From NCBI RefSeq assembly GCF_936943645.1, contig NZ_CAKZJO010000084.1, positions 62,001 through 126,000 of the forward strand: a stretch of DNA of 64,000 bases, given 5' to 3'. Shown here piece by piece: positions 18,761 to 27,584 of the stretch. This DNA is from an uncultured Bradyrhizobium sp. GTDB lineage: Bacteria; Pseudomonadota; Alphaproteobacteria; Rhizobiales; Xanthobacteraceae. Positions within the stretch are counted from its first letter, which is position 1. Each line of letters starts with the position of its first letter. A program made the translations under genes and the position numbers. Under the pieces are notes generated by a model. That model was not told where the DNA came from and searched no databases. It saw nothing but the letters and a program-made list of their open reading frames with translations.

Positions 18761-18849
18761 CGTCATGGCCGGGCTTGACCCGGCCATCCACGCCTTGCCA
18801 CGGAAACGGCACTAAGACGTGGATGCCCGGGTCAAGCCCGGGCATGACG
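18761..18849. repeat. Inverted repeat CGTCATGGCCGGGCTTGACC type
   Basis: The 32-base arm at 18761-18792 and its inverted partner at 18818-18849 agree at 30 of 32 positions; the loop is 25 bases. The sequence (CCGGGCTTGACCCGG with CATCCACG and CGTGGATG flanks) is a multi-copy Bradyrhizobium intergenic type as I remember it. It ends 22 bp before the next start codon, so it is transcribed into the 5' leader of that gene or terminates the upstream one. Confidence 0.8.
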
Positions 18850-18870
18850 GTGGAGAGAGTAGGAAACCCC

Positions 18871-19950
18871 ATGTCTGCAAACAACGCCTTCCACATTGCC
18901 GTGCTCGCCGGTGACGGCATCGGTCCCGAGGTCATGGCGCCAGCGCTCGAGGTGCTGCGCAAGGTCGGCGACAAATCCGGCCTGAGCTTCCGCTTCACCG
19001 AGGCGCCGGCCGGCGCCACCAATTATCTGGCCACCGGCAAGTCGATGCCTGACAGCACCATCAAGCTCTGCGAGGAGGCCGACGCAATCCTGCTCGGCGC
19101 CTGCGGCCTGCCGTCGGTGCGCTATCCTGACAATACCGAGATCGCGCCGCAGATCGAGCTGCGCTTCATCTTCGAGCTCTATGCCGGCGTGCGTCCGGCG
19201 CGTCTCATTCCGGGCGTGCCGAGCCCGATCGTCGGCGCCGACCAGCGCGGCATCGATCTCGTCGTGATCCGCGAATCGACTGAAGGCCTGTTCGCCTCGA
19301 TGGGCAAGGGCGTCGTCACGCATGAAGACGCGCGCGAGACCATGGTGATCACGCGCAGGACCTCCGAGCGCCTGTTCGAGTTCTCGTTTCGCCTCGCCGA
19401 ACGGCGCAAGGCGCGCGGCAAGCCGGGCGCCTTGACCTGCGTCGACAAGGCGAACGTGTTCAAGGCCTTCGCGTTCTTCCGCGGCATCTTCGACGAGATC
19501 GAGAAGAAGCACCCTGGCGTGAAGACCGACCGGCTCTATGTCGATGCCTGCTCGGCGATGCTGGTGAAGCGTCCCTGGGATTTCGACGTGATGGTGATGG
19601 AGAACATGTTCGGCGATATCGTCTCCGACATCACCGCGAGCCTGATCGGCGGCCTCGGCATGGCGCCGTCGGCCGACATCGGCGACAAATATGCGGTGTT
19701 CCAGCCGTGTCACGGCACAGCGCCTGACATCATGGGACAGGGCAAGGCCAATCCCACCGGCATGATCCTGTCGGCGGCGATGATGCTGGACTGGCTCGCC
19801 GAGAAGCATGGCGTGGAGAGTGCGGCGGAAGCCGGCGAACAGATCGAGCGTGCGATCGATCAGGTCTATGCCGGCGGCATCAAGCCGACGGAGTTCGGCG
19901 GCAGCAATGGCACGGCGGATATCACCAAGGCGGTGCTGGGAGCGCTGTAG
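18871..19950 (+). CDS. Isocitrate/isopropylmalate dehydrogenase family protein
   Basis: A 359-residue beta-decarboxylating dehydrogenase. It begins IAVLAGDGIGPEVM, has VIRESTEGLFASMGKG for substrate binding, a catalytic lysine in VDKANVFK, acidic metal ligands in MVMENMFGDIVSDI, and the nucleotide loop HGTAPDIMGQGKANP. The substrate may be isopropylmalate, tartrate or another 2-hydroxyacid. leuB of this genus is normally elsewhere with leuC/D, so a second function such as tartrate/malate dehydrogenase is plausible. ATG 18871 has a weak AGGA nearby and follows a repeat hairpin. Confidence 0.87.
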   Translation: MSANNAFHIAVLAGDGIGPEVMAPALEVLRKVGDKSGLSFRFTEAPAGATNYLATGKSMPDSTIKLCEEADAILLGACGLPSVRYPDNTEIAPQIELRFIFELYAGVRPARLIPGVPSPIVGADQRGIDLVVIRESTEGLFASMGKGVVTHEDARETMVITRRTSERLFEFSFRLAERRKARGKPGALTCVDKANVFKAFAFFRGIFDEIEKKHPGVKTDRLYVDACSAMLVKRPWDFDVMVMENMFGDIVSDITASLIGGLGMAPSADIGDKYAVFQPCHGTAPDIMGQGKANPTGMILSAAMMLDWLAEKHGVESAAEAGEQIERAIDQVYAGGIKPTEFGGSNGTADITKAVLGAL

Positions 19951-19966
19951 TCGACGCGCGCACGTG

Positions 19967-19993
19967 AAAAAGGGGCCCCCTCGGGACCCCTTT
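19967..19993. terminator. Bidirectional terminator between convergent genes
   Basis: AAAAAGGGGCCCC is followed by CTCG and GGACCCCTTT, an imperfect 10-bp stem flanked by A on one side and T on the other, so it can serve both strands. It lies between the dehydrogenase stop (19950) and the end of the convergent small gene (19999). Confidence 0.75.
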
Positions 19994-19998
19994 GTCGT

Positions 19999-20283
19999 TT
20001 ACCAGCGACGCCAGTGGTGATGGCGATGGCCCCAGCCCCAGGGACGCGGGCCATAGAAGCGGCGCGGGCCGTAATAGCCGTAGGCACGGTAATAGTTCGG
20101 TCGCCACCAGCAGCGGCCCCAGGCATTGCAAACCATGCGCACCTGATCGACATTTGCGGCCGGCCCGCTTGCGACGCGGTCGGCCTGCGGAATGCCATTC
20201 GGCATCGCGGCGAGCGCCTGCCCTGAGGCGAGCGCCGCGCCGCCCAAGGCAGCCAGACCAAGAACAGCAAATCTGAGTTTCAT
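19999..20283 (-). CDS. Small exported protein, GCG_CRPN-like
   Basis: A 94-residue protein: a signal peptide of about 25 residues (KLRFAVLGLAALGGAALASG, cut near ALA), then VCNAWGRCWWRPNYY, which resembles the short conserved prefix known as GCG_CRPN in rhizobial small exported proteins. A tail of Tyr, Gly, Pro, Arg and Trp follows, ending GWGHRHHHWRRW. The function is unknown; the family is defined by this prefix followed by low-complexity repeats. The stop is just beyond the shared terminator at 19967-19993. Confidence 0.8.
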   Translation of the reverse strand: MKLRFAVLGLAALGGAALASGQALAAMPNGIPQADRVASGPAANVDQVRMVCNAWGRCWWRPNYYRAYGYYGPRRFYGPRPWGWGHRHHHWRRW

Positions 20284-20382
20284 CGCAATCTCCCTCGTTG
20301 GTGGCGGAAGAACTTGCGAGGGATCAGTTGGTTGCTATCGCGGTACGAGTGGTTGAGGAATTTAATCTTCCTGAACGTTGGT

Positions 20383-21198
20383 TCACTTGCCCTGGAACTT
20401 GGGCTTGCGCTTCTCCATGAAGGCTTGGCGGCCCTCGCGGAAGTCCGCGCTGTCCATGCATGCGGCGCCGATCGCCTTGATCGCGTCCATGTCACGTCGG
20501 CTCTCGTCTTTCAACACCTGAGCGATGGTGATCTTGGCGGCCTTGATCGCGAGCGGTGCGTTCTGGGAGATCGTCTCGGCGATCGTCATGGTCTCGCCCC
20601 AGAGCTCGTCGACAGGGAACACGCGCTCGACGAGGCCGATGCGCAGCGCCTCGGCGGAATCGATCCGCATGCCCGTGTACATCAGCAGCCGCGCCCAGGA
20701 CGGGCCGACCAGCGACACCAGGTGCTTCAAGCCGTCATAGCCATAGGCGATGCCAAGCCTGGCCGCGGGAATGCCGAACTGGCTGCCGTGTGCGGCGAGG
20801 CGGATGTCGGCGAGCATCGCGACCTGCATGCCGCCGCCGAGACAGAAGCCCTCGATGCAGGCGATGGTCGGCTTGGGATAGTCGGCGAGCAGCGCGCGCT
20901 GGGCGGCGCTGCGCCTGGCGTATTCCTCGGACGCGGCCGCGTTGTGCCGCGTCTTCTCGAACTGGCTGATGTCGGCCCCCGATACGAACGCCTTGCCGCC
21001 TGCACCGCGCAGGATCACGACGCGTACCGTCTCGTCGTCGCGCAAGGCCGTCAGCGCCTCGCCAAATCCTTCCCACATCTCCAGCGACATCGCGTTGCGC
21101 TTGGCGGGATTGTTGAACGTGATCACGCCGACGCCATCGGTGACGTGCTTGAGGATCTTGCCGTCGGCGTAGGATGTTTCACCGGAGATGTCTGGCAT
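20383..21198 (-). CDS. Enoyl-CoA hydratase/isomerase family protein with non-canonical active site
   Basis: A 271-residue crotonase-fold protein with an oxyanion hole in FVSGADISQ and a second glycine motif in CLGGGMQVAMLADIRL. In true enoyl-CoA hydratases the two catalytic glutamates sit in GGGxE and in GxPE. Here these read GGGMQ and GIPAA, so both are replaced. The protein is therefore unlikely to be a plain hydratase; hydrolase, decarboxylase or isomerase roles in this superfamily use other residues. It is transcribed towards the small exported gene, 99 bp before it. Confidence 0.85.
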   Translation of the reverse strand: MPDISGETSYADGKILKHVTDGVGVITFNNPAKRNAMSLEMWEGFGEALTALRDDETVRVVILRGAGGKAFVSGADISQFEKTRHNAAASEEYARRSAAQRALLADYPKPTIACIEGFCLGGGMQVAMLADIRLAAHGSQFGIPAARLGIAYGYDGLKHLVSLVGPSWARLLMYTGMRIDSAEALRIGLVERVFPVDELWGETMTIAETISQNAPLAIKAAKITIAQVLKDESRRDMDAIKAIGAACMDSADFREGRQAFMEKRKPKFQGK

Positions 21199-21322
21199 CG
21201 CGCGCTCGCTTGTCGTGGGGCGAGCGCAATGTGCGGCGCTAGTGCTTTCGGGGTCAACCGGGGCAGGGTGGGCGAGTCTGCATCGGCCTGTACCGGGATT
21301 GCATGGACGCCGGCTCGCGTGC

Positions 21323-21352
21323 GCAAAGAAAAAGGGGCGGTCGAACCGCCCC
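21323..21352 (-). terminator. Rho-independent terminator of the regulator pair
   Basis: Read on the minus strand, GGGGCGGT-TCG-ACCGCCCC (21352 to 21334) is followed by TTTTTCTTT (21333 to 21325), a textbook intrinsic terminator. It lies 112 bp after the stop of the PraR-like gene. Confidence 0.85.
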
Positions 21353-21463
21353 GGAAGGCCGCGCGCAAGTGCACCCGGCCAGAATATGCTCGTTCAATCC
21401 GGCCGCGTCCCCGTGACGCGGCGGATTGAAGATCGGCCGTGAAGACCGGACCGTCGACCGATC

Positions 21464-21868
21464 TCAGCTTTCGTTCGCCGCGATCGATTCCATCAGCGAG
21501 ACGAGCTGGCGCTGAACCGTCTGGTCCTTGATCTTGCTGTAGGCGCGCAGCAGGCGGAGGCTGAAGGCCGAATCGAGGAAGAGCAGGCTCTCGACTTCGC
21601 GCGCCTTGTTGTCGCCGTCGTAGAAGAAGGTCACGGGCACATCGAGCGCGGAGGCGATCTGCTGCAGGCGAGCCGCGCCCACGCGATTGACGCCCTTCTC
21701 GTATTTCTGGACCTGCTGGAAGCTGACGCCGAGCTTCTCGCCGAGCTCGGCCTGCGAGATCTTCATCTCGACGCGCCGCAGACGAATCCGCTTGCCGAGC
21801 TCGATGTCCGGCTTGCCGGCACTACGCTGCTTCATTCTTTTCGCCGCTGCTTTCATCTCTGTTTTCAC
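21464..21868 (-). CDS. XRE-family regulator, PraR/PhrR-like
   Basis: A 134-residue protein with one HTH: GKRIRLRRVEMKISQAELGE, then LGVSFQQVQKYEKGVNRVGA (residues about 24-66). The pattern IRLRR...SQ..LGE.LG..FQQ.QKYEKG.NRVGA..LQ.IA is that of rhizobial PraR and PhrR regulators, which act in symbiosis and stress in Azorhizobium and Sinorhizobium. The C-terminal half (LLRAYSKIKDQTVQRQLVSLMESI) is also family-like. The start is probably GTG 21868, overlapping the upstream LysR stop by 4 bp (GTGA); ATG 21856 is the alternative. Exact role here unknown. Confidence 0.85.
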   Translation of the reverse strand: MKTEMKAAAKRMKQRSAGKPDIELGKRIRLRRVEMKISQAELGEKLGVSFQQVQKYEKGVNRVGAARLQQIASALDVPVTFFYDGDNKAREVESLLFLDSAFSLRLLRAYSKIKDQTVQRQLVSLMESIAANES

Positions 21869-22914
21869 CTTTGTTCTTCGGTTGAAAATCCCCCGAAGAG
21901 CTGGGTCAGGGGTTCGCCCATATAGGAGTCCTTGAATTCATGCGGGTGCACGAACTCTTCCTTAAACCACGGGAAACGAGCCGGATTGAAAGCGTCGATT
22001 AGCCAGTCAATCATGTGCCGCACGCGCGGAATACGGCCGCTACCGGGATGGTAGGACAACCAGATATCCAGCGGCCGGTTCAGCTCGACCTCCAGTGGAA
22101 TTAGTTTTCCGCCAAGCGCAATGGCGTAGCTCGGGAAGACGCCGATGCCGGCGCCGTTCGCGACCGCCCAATAGTTGGCGCTCGAGACGTTGGTCTTCAT
22201 GACCAGAAGGTCACGTTCCGAAACGCCCGGGAAGAAGCTCTCGAAGGATTCCTTGGCGGCGAGCTGGTCGGCGAATTGCAGCACCAGGCGATGCTTGATC
22301 AATTCCGCCGCCGACCGCGGCGCGCCATGCTTTTCGATGTATTTCTCGGAGGCCCAGAACATCAGGTGCATGCGGCCGAGCCGCACCAGCTTGATGTCGA
22401 GCGCCGAAGGACGGGACAGATGAATGGCGACGTCAGCCTCGTGGCGCGAAACGTCGGCCGAACGCATCGCGCAATGCAGGTCGACCAGGATCTTCGGATA
22501 GGCCTGCTGGAATTCGACCAGGCGCGGGGCGAGCCAGAACGTGCCGAGGCCCTCGGTGACGGCGACCCGGACCTCGCCGGACAGCGCGTTGGCCATCGAA
22601 TCGCTGGCGCGCAGCACGTCGAAGGTGGCGGCCTCCATGCGTTCGACGGCAGAGACCACCAGCGCACCTTCGTCGGTCAGATGGGTGCCGTGGACGTCGC
22701 GGGTGAACAGGGTGGTGCCGGTCTGGCGCTCGAAATCGTCGATCCGCCGGCGCACGGCGTTGATCGACAGCGACAGGCGCTCGGCCGCCGACCGGAAACT
22801 TCCGCATCGGACGACTTCGAGGAATATGCGGGCCGCATCCCAATCCGAGAGGCCGCTGAGATTTGTCTTTGGGCGTTCCGCCAGAAGAACGCCCCTTTCC
22901 GCCAAGGAGTGCAT
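21865..22914 (-). CDS. LysR-family transcriptional regulator (long N-terminus)
   Basis: A 349-residue regulator. The HTH begins at about residue 24 (WDAARIFLEVVRCGSFRSAAERL, with SINAVRRRIDDFE as recognition helix), so about 20 residues precede it, which is unusual. The effector domain occupies residues ~110-320, and an extra ~25-residue C-terminal tail follows (HPHEFKDSYMGEP). AAGGGA six bases upstream supports ATG 22914. It overlaps the PraR-like gene by 4 bp, so the two regulators are probably co-translated; the shared terminator is at 21323-21352. Confidence 0.85.
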   Translation of the reverse strand: MHSLAERGVLLAERPKTNLSGLSDWDAARIFLEVVRCGSFRSAAERLSLSINAVRRRIDDFERQTGTTLFTRDVHGTHLTDEGALVVSAVERMEAATFDVLRASDSMANALSGEVRVAVTEGLGTFWLAPRLVEFQQAYPKILVDLHCAMRSADVSRHEADVAIHLSRPSALDIKLVRLGRMHLMFWASEKYIEKHGAPRSAAELIKHRLVLQFADQLAAKESFESFFPGVSERDLLVMKTNVSSANYWAVANGAGIGVFPSYAIALGGKLIPLEVELNRPLDIWLSYHPGSGRIPRVRHMIDWLIDAFNPARFPWFKEEFVHPHEFKDSYMGEPLTQLFGGFSTEEQR

Positions 22915-23398
22915 ACAAGTCCCTTCGGGCGGCTAAACTGGCAGAATCTGACGCAAACCACAACCACGGCGGGTTGGGGGATGATGAGTTTTGAACCGTC
23001 ATCCTTACTATCTGGTGGGTGGTATTGGGATGCTGTCATGGGCTGGGAATCGGGCGGATTTTTCGTCCGTATGAGGGGTGTGGCGTGAGTTCCGTTGCGA
23101 GCCGTGAAATGGCTGCGGGATTGCAGGCGCTGTCCGCAACAATCGCCTTCGCGCGCAACCCGGCGCCGTGTCTTCCAACGGATCAATCATCGCGCGCCGG
23201 GCGTTTCCTCGTTGATCGCTTCGACGGCCTGCACTGGCGCGGGGCGTCGATGGCCGCGGGAACCGCGGTTCCACAGCAGAAACACGCTGAAATCAGGTTC
23301 GAAGGCACCGCAGCCTCATGCTATCCTTGCGGCTCCATGGGGGCCGAAGGGGTCGTTGCAATCACATCTCGCAGGCCGAATTAACGGAAAGAACGCCG
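22915..23398. other. Intergenic stretch without a recognised gene
   Basis: 484 bp upstream of the LysR gene and of the small ORF at 23399. Open frames here lack a start site, codon bias or a recognisable product. It presumably holds the divergent promoters. I see no repeat or hairpin worth naming. Confidence 0.5.
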
Positions 23399-23665
23399 GT
23401 GTCGCATTCAGACGAACAGTTGCAGTCGGTGCTGGAAACGCTCGAGGAGTGCCGCAGGGTTCTCACCGCGTGCAACAGCCGTGAGTCGGCCGAGCTGCTG
23501 TCCATTGTCATCCTGGACGTCAGGATGAAGCTCAAGGGAATTGACAGTGCCGATCTCAAGGCGCTGTGCGACGAAATGCTGCGGAGCGCCGCGAGCGAGC
23601 CGCCATCTCCTTCCAAGCAGACGCAGGACCAGCCCCGGCGTCCGCTGCTCCGCGTGGTGAAGTAG
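23399..23665 (+). CDS. Small hypothetical protein
   Basis: An 88-residue product from GTG 23399 (GGAAAG about 8 bases upstream): helical, with LQSVLETLEECRRVLTACN, then LLSIVILDVRMKLKGID, and a basic, proline-rich tail. The amphipathic helices and sensible codon use suggest a real gene. The frame is open further upstream to 23318, but without a good ribosome site. No known family comes to mind. Confidence 0.55.
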   Translation: MSHSDEQLQSVLETLEECRRVLTACNSRESAELLSIVILDVRMKLKGIDSADLKALCDEMLRSAASEPPSPSKQTQDQPRRPLLRVVK

Positions 23666-23871
23666 CCGCGCCGCCGAATCTCGCTTTTTGGCGAGATTTG
23701 TGCGCGTCCCGATGCCGCACCTGTGATCGCAGACGGCATCGGGAGGAGCCCTGGTTTTGTGCGCCTCTGTTGCGCATTCCCCGGCATCGGCTACACCAGA
23801 GCCGGTTCGGCTCCGGGCCGGGCGCATTTCCCGCGCGCCGTACCGGCACCTGAGATGGCTCAGACGGCATC

Positions 23872-24603
23872 ATGCAAAATGTTTCGATCCCGGCGGCGCT
23901 GATTGCCGGCCTCGTCAGCTTCCTCTCGCCTTGCGTCCTGCCGCTGGTCCCGCCCTATCTGATCTACCTCACGGGCGCCACGATCGAGCATGTCGAGAGC
24001 GACGAGCCGGCTGCGGCCTCCAAGCGCGCGATCATGATGTCGGCGCTGCTGTTCGTGCTCGGCTTCTCCACGGTATTCGTCGCGCTCGGCGCCAGTGCCT
24101 CGCTGATCGGCGGGCTGATCCGGGCCTGGTCGGCGGAACTGTCGATCCTTGCCGGCATCGTCATCATCATCATGGGCCTGCACTTCCTCGGGCTGACGCG
24201 CATCGGCCTGTTGATGCGTGAGGGCCGGCTGCCGATCCCGAAGCCCGTCGGCCTCTGGGGGGCCTATATCATGGGCCTCGCCTTCGCTTTCGGCTGGACC
24301 CCCTGCATCGGTCCCATCCTCGCCGCGATCCTCTCGATCGCCGCGGCTGAGGCCACGGTGATGAAGGGCGCCGGCCTGCTCGCGGTCTATTCCGCAGGTC
24401 TCGGCATTCCCTTCCTGATCGCCGCGCTGATGATCGAGCAGTTCTCCGCGCTGTTCGCGCGCATGAAGGGCCACCTCGTCAATGTCGAGCGCGCCATGGG
24501 GGTCCTGATGGTGATCACCGGCATCGGCTTTCTCACCGGCGCGGTCTCGAATGTGAGCATCTGGCTGCTGGAGACCTTCCCGGCGCTGCAAACGATCGGG
24601 TAG
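23872..24603 (+). CDS. ccdA: CcdA-type thiol-disulfide membrane transporter
   Basis: A 243-residue protein with about six membrane segments and the two redox cysteine motifs of the CcdA/DsbD transmembrane domain: LVSFLSPCVLPLVPPYL near residue 20 and FGWTPCIGPIL near 142. It carries reducing power from cytoplasmic thioredoxin to the periplasm, for cytochrome c maturation or disulfide repair. The length fits CcdA rather than full DsbD. No cyc/ccm genes are in view; it stands alone on this strand. Confidence 0.92.
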   Translation: MQNVSIPAALIAGLVSFLSPCVLPLVPPYLIYLTGATIEHVESDEPAAASKRAIMMSALLFVLGFSTVFVALGASASLIGGLIRAWSAELSILAGIVIIIMGLHFLGLTRIGLLMREGRLPIPKPVGLWGAYIMGLAFAFGWTPCIGPILAAILSIAAAEATVMKGAGLLAVYSAGLGIPFLIAALMIEQFSALFARMKGHLVNVERAMGVLMVITGIGFLTGAVSNVSIWLLETFPALQTIG

Positions 24604-24784
24604 CGCATGTGCCACACCGCTTTTGGAGCGGGGCTTGAGAGTCCTGTGACCACCCCGTGCCTAGTCGAGCCGGAAGATCGCCCTTTCGATTGAAAGAGCT
24701 CGTTACAGACCTCTGATAACTCCCGCTCGGCTCCCGAATCGCCTCCGGTACAGCCGAGGACTCTCATTCTTGCGGCCTGACATG

Positions 24785-24830
24785 AACCGGGGCACGCGCG
24801 TCGCGAACGTCGCGAGCATGCGCCCCGGTT
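24785..24830. terminator. GC-rich inverted repeat near the metallo-hydrolase 3' end
   Basis: AACCGGGGC at 24785-24793 pairs with GCCCCGGTT at 24822-24830, with further pairing inside (GTCGCGAACGTCGCGA). It lies between the convergent ccdA and metallo-hydrolase genes, 20 bp from the end of the latter. No clear T-run. Confidence 0.45.
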
Positions 24831-24850
24831 TCGTCTCACCCAACACGCGG

Positions 24851-25768
24851 TCAGTAGTCCCAGAACACCGGCACCCAGCGGAAGGCGCCGCCGTCTGTCG
24901 CGACGCGTCCGACGGACGGGAACGGCAGATGGGTGGCGACCAGCATCTCGCCGGTCTCGGCAAGCTCCCGCAGCAGGCGGACACGAACGCGCGCAGCCTC
25001 CTCCGGGTCGTGCTCGAAGCCGTTGTGCCACGCGGGCTGCTCGAACCCGACCGCAAACACGGCGTCGCCGGCAAAAGTCAGCGCCTCGCCGCCGGACGCC
25101 ACGCGAACCACGCTGTGTCCCGGGGTGTGGCCGCCGGTGCGACGAGCGATGACGCCGGGCGCAATCTCCTGCGTCTCCTCGAATGTCCGCAACTGGCTGC
25201 CGTATTCCTGCACGAACCGCTTGGCGGTGGCCCGAAGCGCATCCGGAAAACCTTGCGGCATGTTGGTATGCGAGAAGTCGGGCGCTTCCCAGAACTTGAC
25301 CTCGGCAGCCGCCACGTGGACCCGCAGGTCCTTGCGCAACCGCTGTTTCACGCCGTCGACGAGCAGCCCGCCGATGTGATCCATATGAAGGTGGGTCAGC
25401 ACGAGGTCGGTCACGGACGACAGATCGATACCGGCGGCCTCCAGCCGCTTGATCAGCTGACCGGCGCGCGGCAAGTGCAAGTTGGGGTCGGATCCGAGGC
25501 CGGCGTCGATCAGGATGGTCTTGCCGCCGCTGCGGACCATGACCGCATTCAGCGCCCAGTCGAACGCGTCCTGTGGCAGGAACATGTCGTGCAGCCAGGC
25601 TGCGCGCTCGGCCGGGGCGGCGTTGTGCGCCAGCATCGTGGTCGGCAGCGGTAGCACGCCGTCGCTGACCACCAGCACGTCGATGTCGCCGATCTTCAGC
25701 GCGTAGCGCGACGGAACGAGCTCTTCGGGGCCCGATGACACGGGATATGCGGTGTTGTGAAGGTTCAT
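24851..25768 (-). CDS. MBL-fold metallo-hydrolase
   Basis: A 305-residue metallo-beta-lactamase fold protein. The dinuclear zinc motif is THLHMDHIGG near residue 135, with further ligands in GGHTPGHS and FAGDAVF, and a late His in ATHLPFPS. The type (LIDAGLG before HxHxDH) resembles AHL-lactonases and other esterases of this fold, but the substrate is not clear. CAGGAG 8 bases upstream supports ATG 25768; the frame is open 31 codons beyond. It lies 93 bp after the NDH-2-like gene on the same strand and may share its operon. Confidence 0.87.
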   Translation of the reverse strand: MNLHNTAYPVSSGPEELVPSRYALKIGDIDVLVVSDGVLPLPTTMLAHNAAPAERAAWLHDMFLPQDAFDWALNAVMVRSGGKTILIDAGLGSDPNLHLPRAGQLIKRLEAAGIDLSSVTDLVLTHLHMDHIGGLLVDGVKQRLRKDLRVHVAAAEVKFWEAPDFSHTNMPQGFPDALRATAKRFVQEYGSQLRTFEETQEIAPGVIARRTGGHTPGHSVVRVASGGEALTFAGDAVFAVGFEQPAWHNGFEHDPEEAARVRVRLLRELAETGEMLVATHLPFPSVGRVATDGGAFRWVPVFWDY

Positions 25769-25861
25769 GTCTGTTTCTCCTGTTTCGTGGAAGACTTCTG
25801 GCTGGCTCCTAGTCGAGCGGGCCGCGCTGCCAGAAAGCGCGGCCATCATCGATTCGTGCAT

Positions 25862-27067
25862 CTAGAGGTCGGTCACGCGCTCCGGATCTGCCGATGCGAG
25901 CGCAGCGGCACGCTCGGCCTTCGGCGGATAGATCCAGACGGTGTTGATCTCTTGCTTGGTCTTCTTGGCGACGTCGCCGACCATCTCGACCTTGCGCTCC
26001 CAGCCGCGCGTGAACAGCGCGCCGGCTTCGCCGAGGTCGAGGCAGGTGACGTAGGCCTTCTGGTGGTACGGCCTGGTCGGAACGCCGAGCAGCTCTGCGG
26101 CGGCGTTGTTGCCGGCAAAGGCGCCCATGCGCGTGGCGTGTTGGCACGACATCAGCGCATAATTGCCGTCGTCGTCGCAGGCGGCGCGGGCTGCATCGCC
26201 GGTGGCGAAGACGCCGGCGACACCGGGCACGCGCAGATCGCGATCCACCAGCAGCCGGCCGAATTTGTCGCGCTCGGCGGGAATCTGCGTCGTCAGCGGC
26301 GCGGCGCGGATGCCGGCCGCCCACACCACCGTCTCGGTTTCGATGTGCTCGCCGGTCGACAGCGTCACGCCGGATTTGTCGAGCGAGGTGACGCCGGCGC
26401 CGAGCCGGGTCTCGACGCCGAGCTTGCGCAGCGCCTCCTCGATCAGCGGGCGCGGGCCTTCGCCCATGTCGGGCGCGATCGCGCCGTTGCGCTCGACGAT
26501 GATCACGCGCGACTTGGTGTCCTTGCCGAAGATCTTGCGCAGGCGTGCCGGCAGCTCGGTCGCGGCCTCGATGCCGGTGAAGCCGCCGCCGGCGATGACG
26601 ACCGTGTCGCGTCCGTTCACGGCCGGCCGGTCCGCGAGGCCGTGCAGATGCCTGTCGAGCGCGATGGCATCGTCCAGCGAATCGACGCTGAACCCGTGCT
26701 CGGCAAGGCCGGGAAGGTTGGGGCGGAAGAGGCGGCTCCCGGTCGCGATCACGAGGCGGTCGTAGGACAACGATTTCTTGGCGCCTTTCGCAGCCGCGAT
26801 GTGCACCGTGCGCGCTTCCGTGTCGATCGCCTCGGCGCTGCCCTGGACATAATCGACGTCGATCGCCTCGAGGACATCGAGCAACGGCGCCGTCAGGGTT
26901 TCCGGCTTCGGCTCGTAGAGCCGAGGGCGGACCACCAGCGTCGGCTCCGGTGCGATCAGCGCGATCTGGAGATCGTCGGGCGAAACGCCCTGGATGTCGC
27001 GCAGGCGGGCGGCGGAAAGCGCGGCATACATGCCGGCAAAGCCGGCGCCGATGATGAGAAGTCTCAT
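25862..27067 (-). CDS. NDH-2-like NAD(P)H dehydrogenase (FAD)
   Basis: A 401-residue two-dinucleotide-binding-domain flavoprotein. FAD motif MRLLIIGAGFAGMYAAL at the start, NAD motif VVIAGGGFTGIEAATEL near residue 160, and the second FAD motif GVFATGDAA near 305. It resembles type II NADH:quinone oxidoreductases, although the usual C-terminal membrane amphipathic segment is not obvious. Start ATG 27067 has AGGAGT about 7 bases upstream. It is downstream of an AraC gene and upstream of the MBL hydrolase, all on the minus strand. Confidence 0.85.
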   Translation of the reverse strand: MRLLIIGAGFAGMYAALSAARLRDIQGVSPDDLQIALIAPEPTLVVRPRLYEPKPETLTAPLLDVLEAIDVDYVQGSAEAIDTEARTVHIAAAKGAKKSLSYDRLVIATGSRLFRPNLPGLAEHGFSVDSLDDAIALDRHLHGLADRPAVNGRDTVVIAGGGFTGIEAATELPARLRKIFGKDTKSRVIIVERNGAIAPDMGEGPRPLIEEALRKLGVETRLGAGVTSLDKSGVTLSTGEHIETETVVWAAGIRAAPLTTQIPAERDKFGRLLVDRDLRVPGVAGVFATGDAARAACDDDGNYALMSCQHATRMGAFAGNNAAAELLGVPTRPYHQKAYVTCLDLGEAGALFTRGWERKVEMVGDVAKKTKQEINTVWIYPPKAERAAALASADPERVTDL

Positions 27068-27584
27068 GTGGTTCACTCCTGAGTTTGATTCTGGGCCCGG
27101 TGTTCGCAACGCGCGCACCATCGACGTCGCGTGATGCGACCAGGGCAGCCGTGATCGATGATGACGCAGTGGGGCGAGACGGAGACGGCCCGGACCTTAA
27201 CGTGCGGTGCAGTTCGGCAACGACGACAGCAGCGCAGGGCCCTCGCAAGCCGAGCGGCAGCTTCGCGGGCTCAATGGCCAGCCGAGCATGGCTACCGGCA
27301 TCGAGGGCTTCCGGGGCCAATCACGATTGATCAGAATTGACGTCGTGGGATTGGCGCCTTGCGTGACCTGCACCGGCGCTTCCTCGGCCGTTGGCGAGGT
27401 GAAACGCACCGTGAGGGAGAGGCCGTAGATGAGCGCCGTCGAGACGGCTTTCCGTCGCGGTGCGATAGCAAGATGTTTCCAGTCCATCGTACGTCTCCGT
27501 CGGCGTGCTGCGATGCTGCGATATCTAGCGAACTGAGTATTCGACTGCCCCAGAGCGATTGCCGTCCGTGTCGAGCGATTGCTG
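27068..27584. other. Intergenic stretch, at most a doubtful small ORF
   Basis: 517 bp between the AraC gene and the NDH-2-like gene, which likely holds the latter's promoter. A 96-codon minus-strand frame at 27197-27487 has GGAG 8 bases upstream of its ATG and begins MDWKHLAIAPRRKAV, but its second half reads like non-coding sequence. I would not annotate it without homologues. Confidence 0.4.

Noticed and set aside
20383..21198. Naming the crotonase-fold gene an enoyl-CoA hydratase
   Set aside because: Both catalytic glutamates are replaced, so the specific activity is not supported.
27197..27487. A 96-codon minus-strand frame with a fair ribosome site
   Set aside because: The second half does not look like protein and no family is recognised; kept only as a note.
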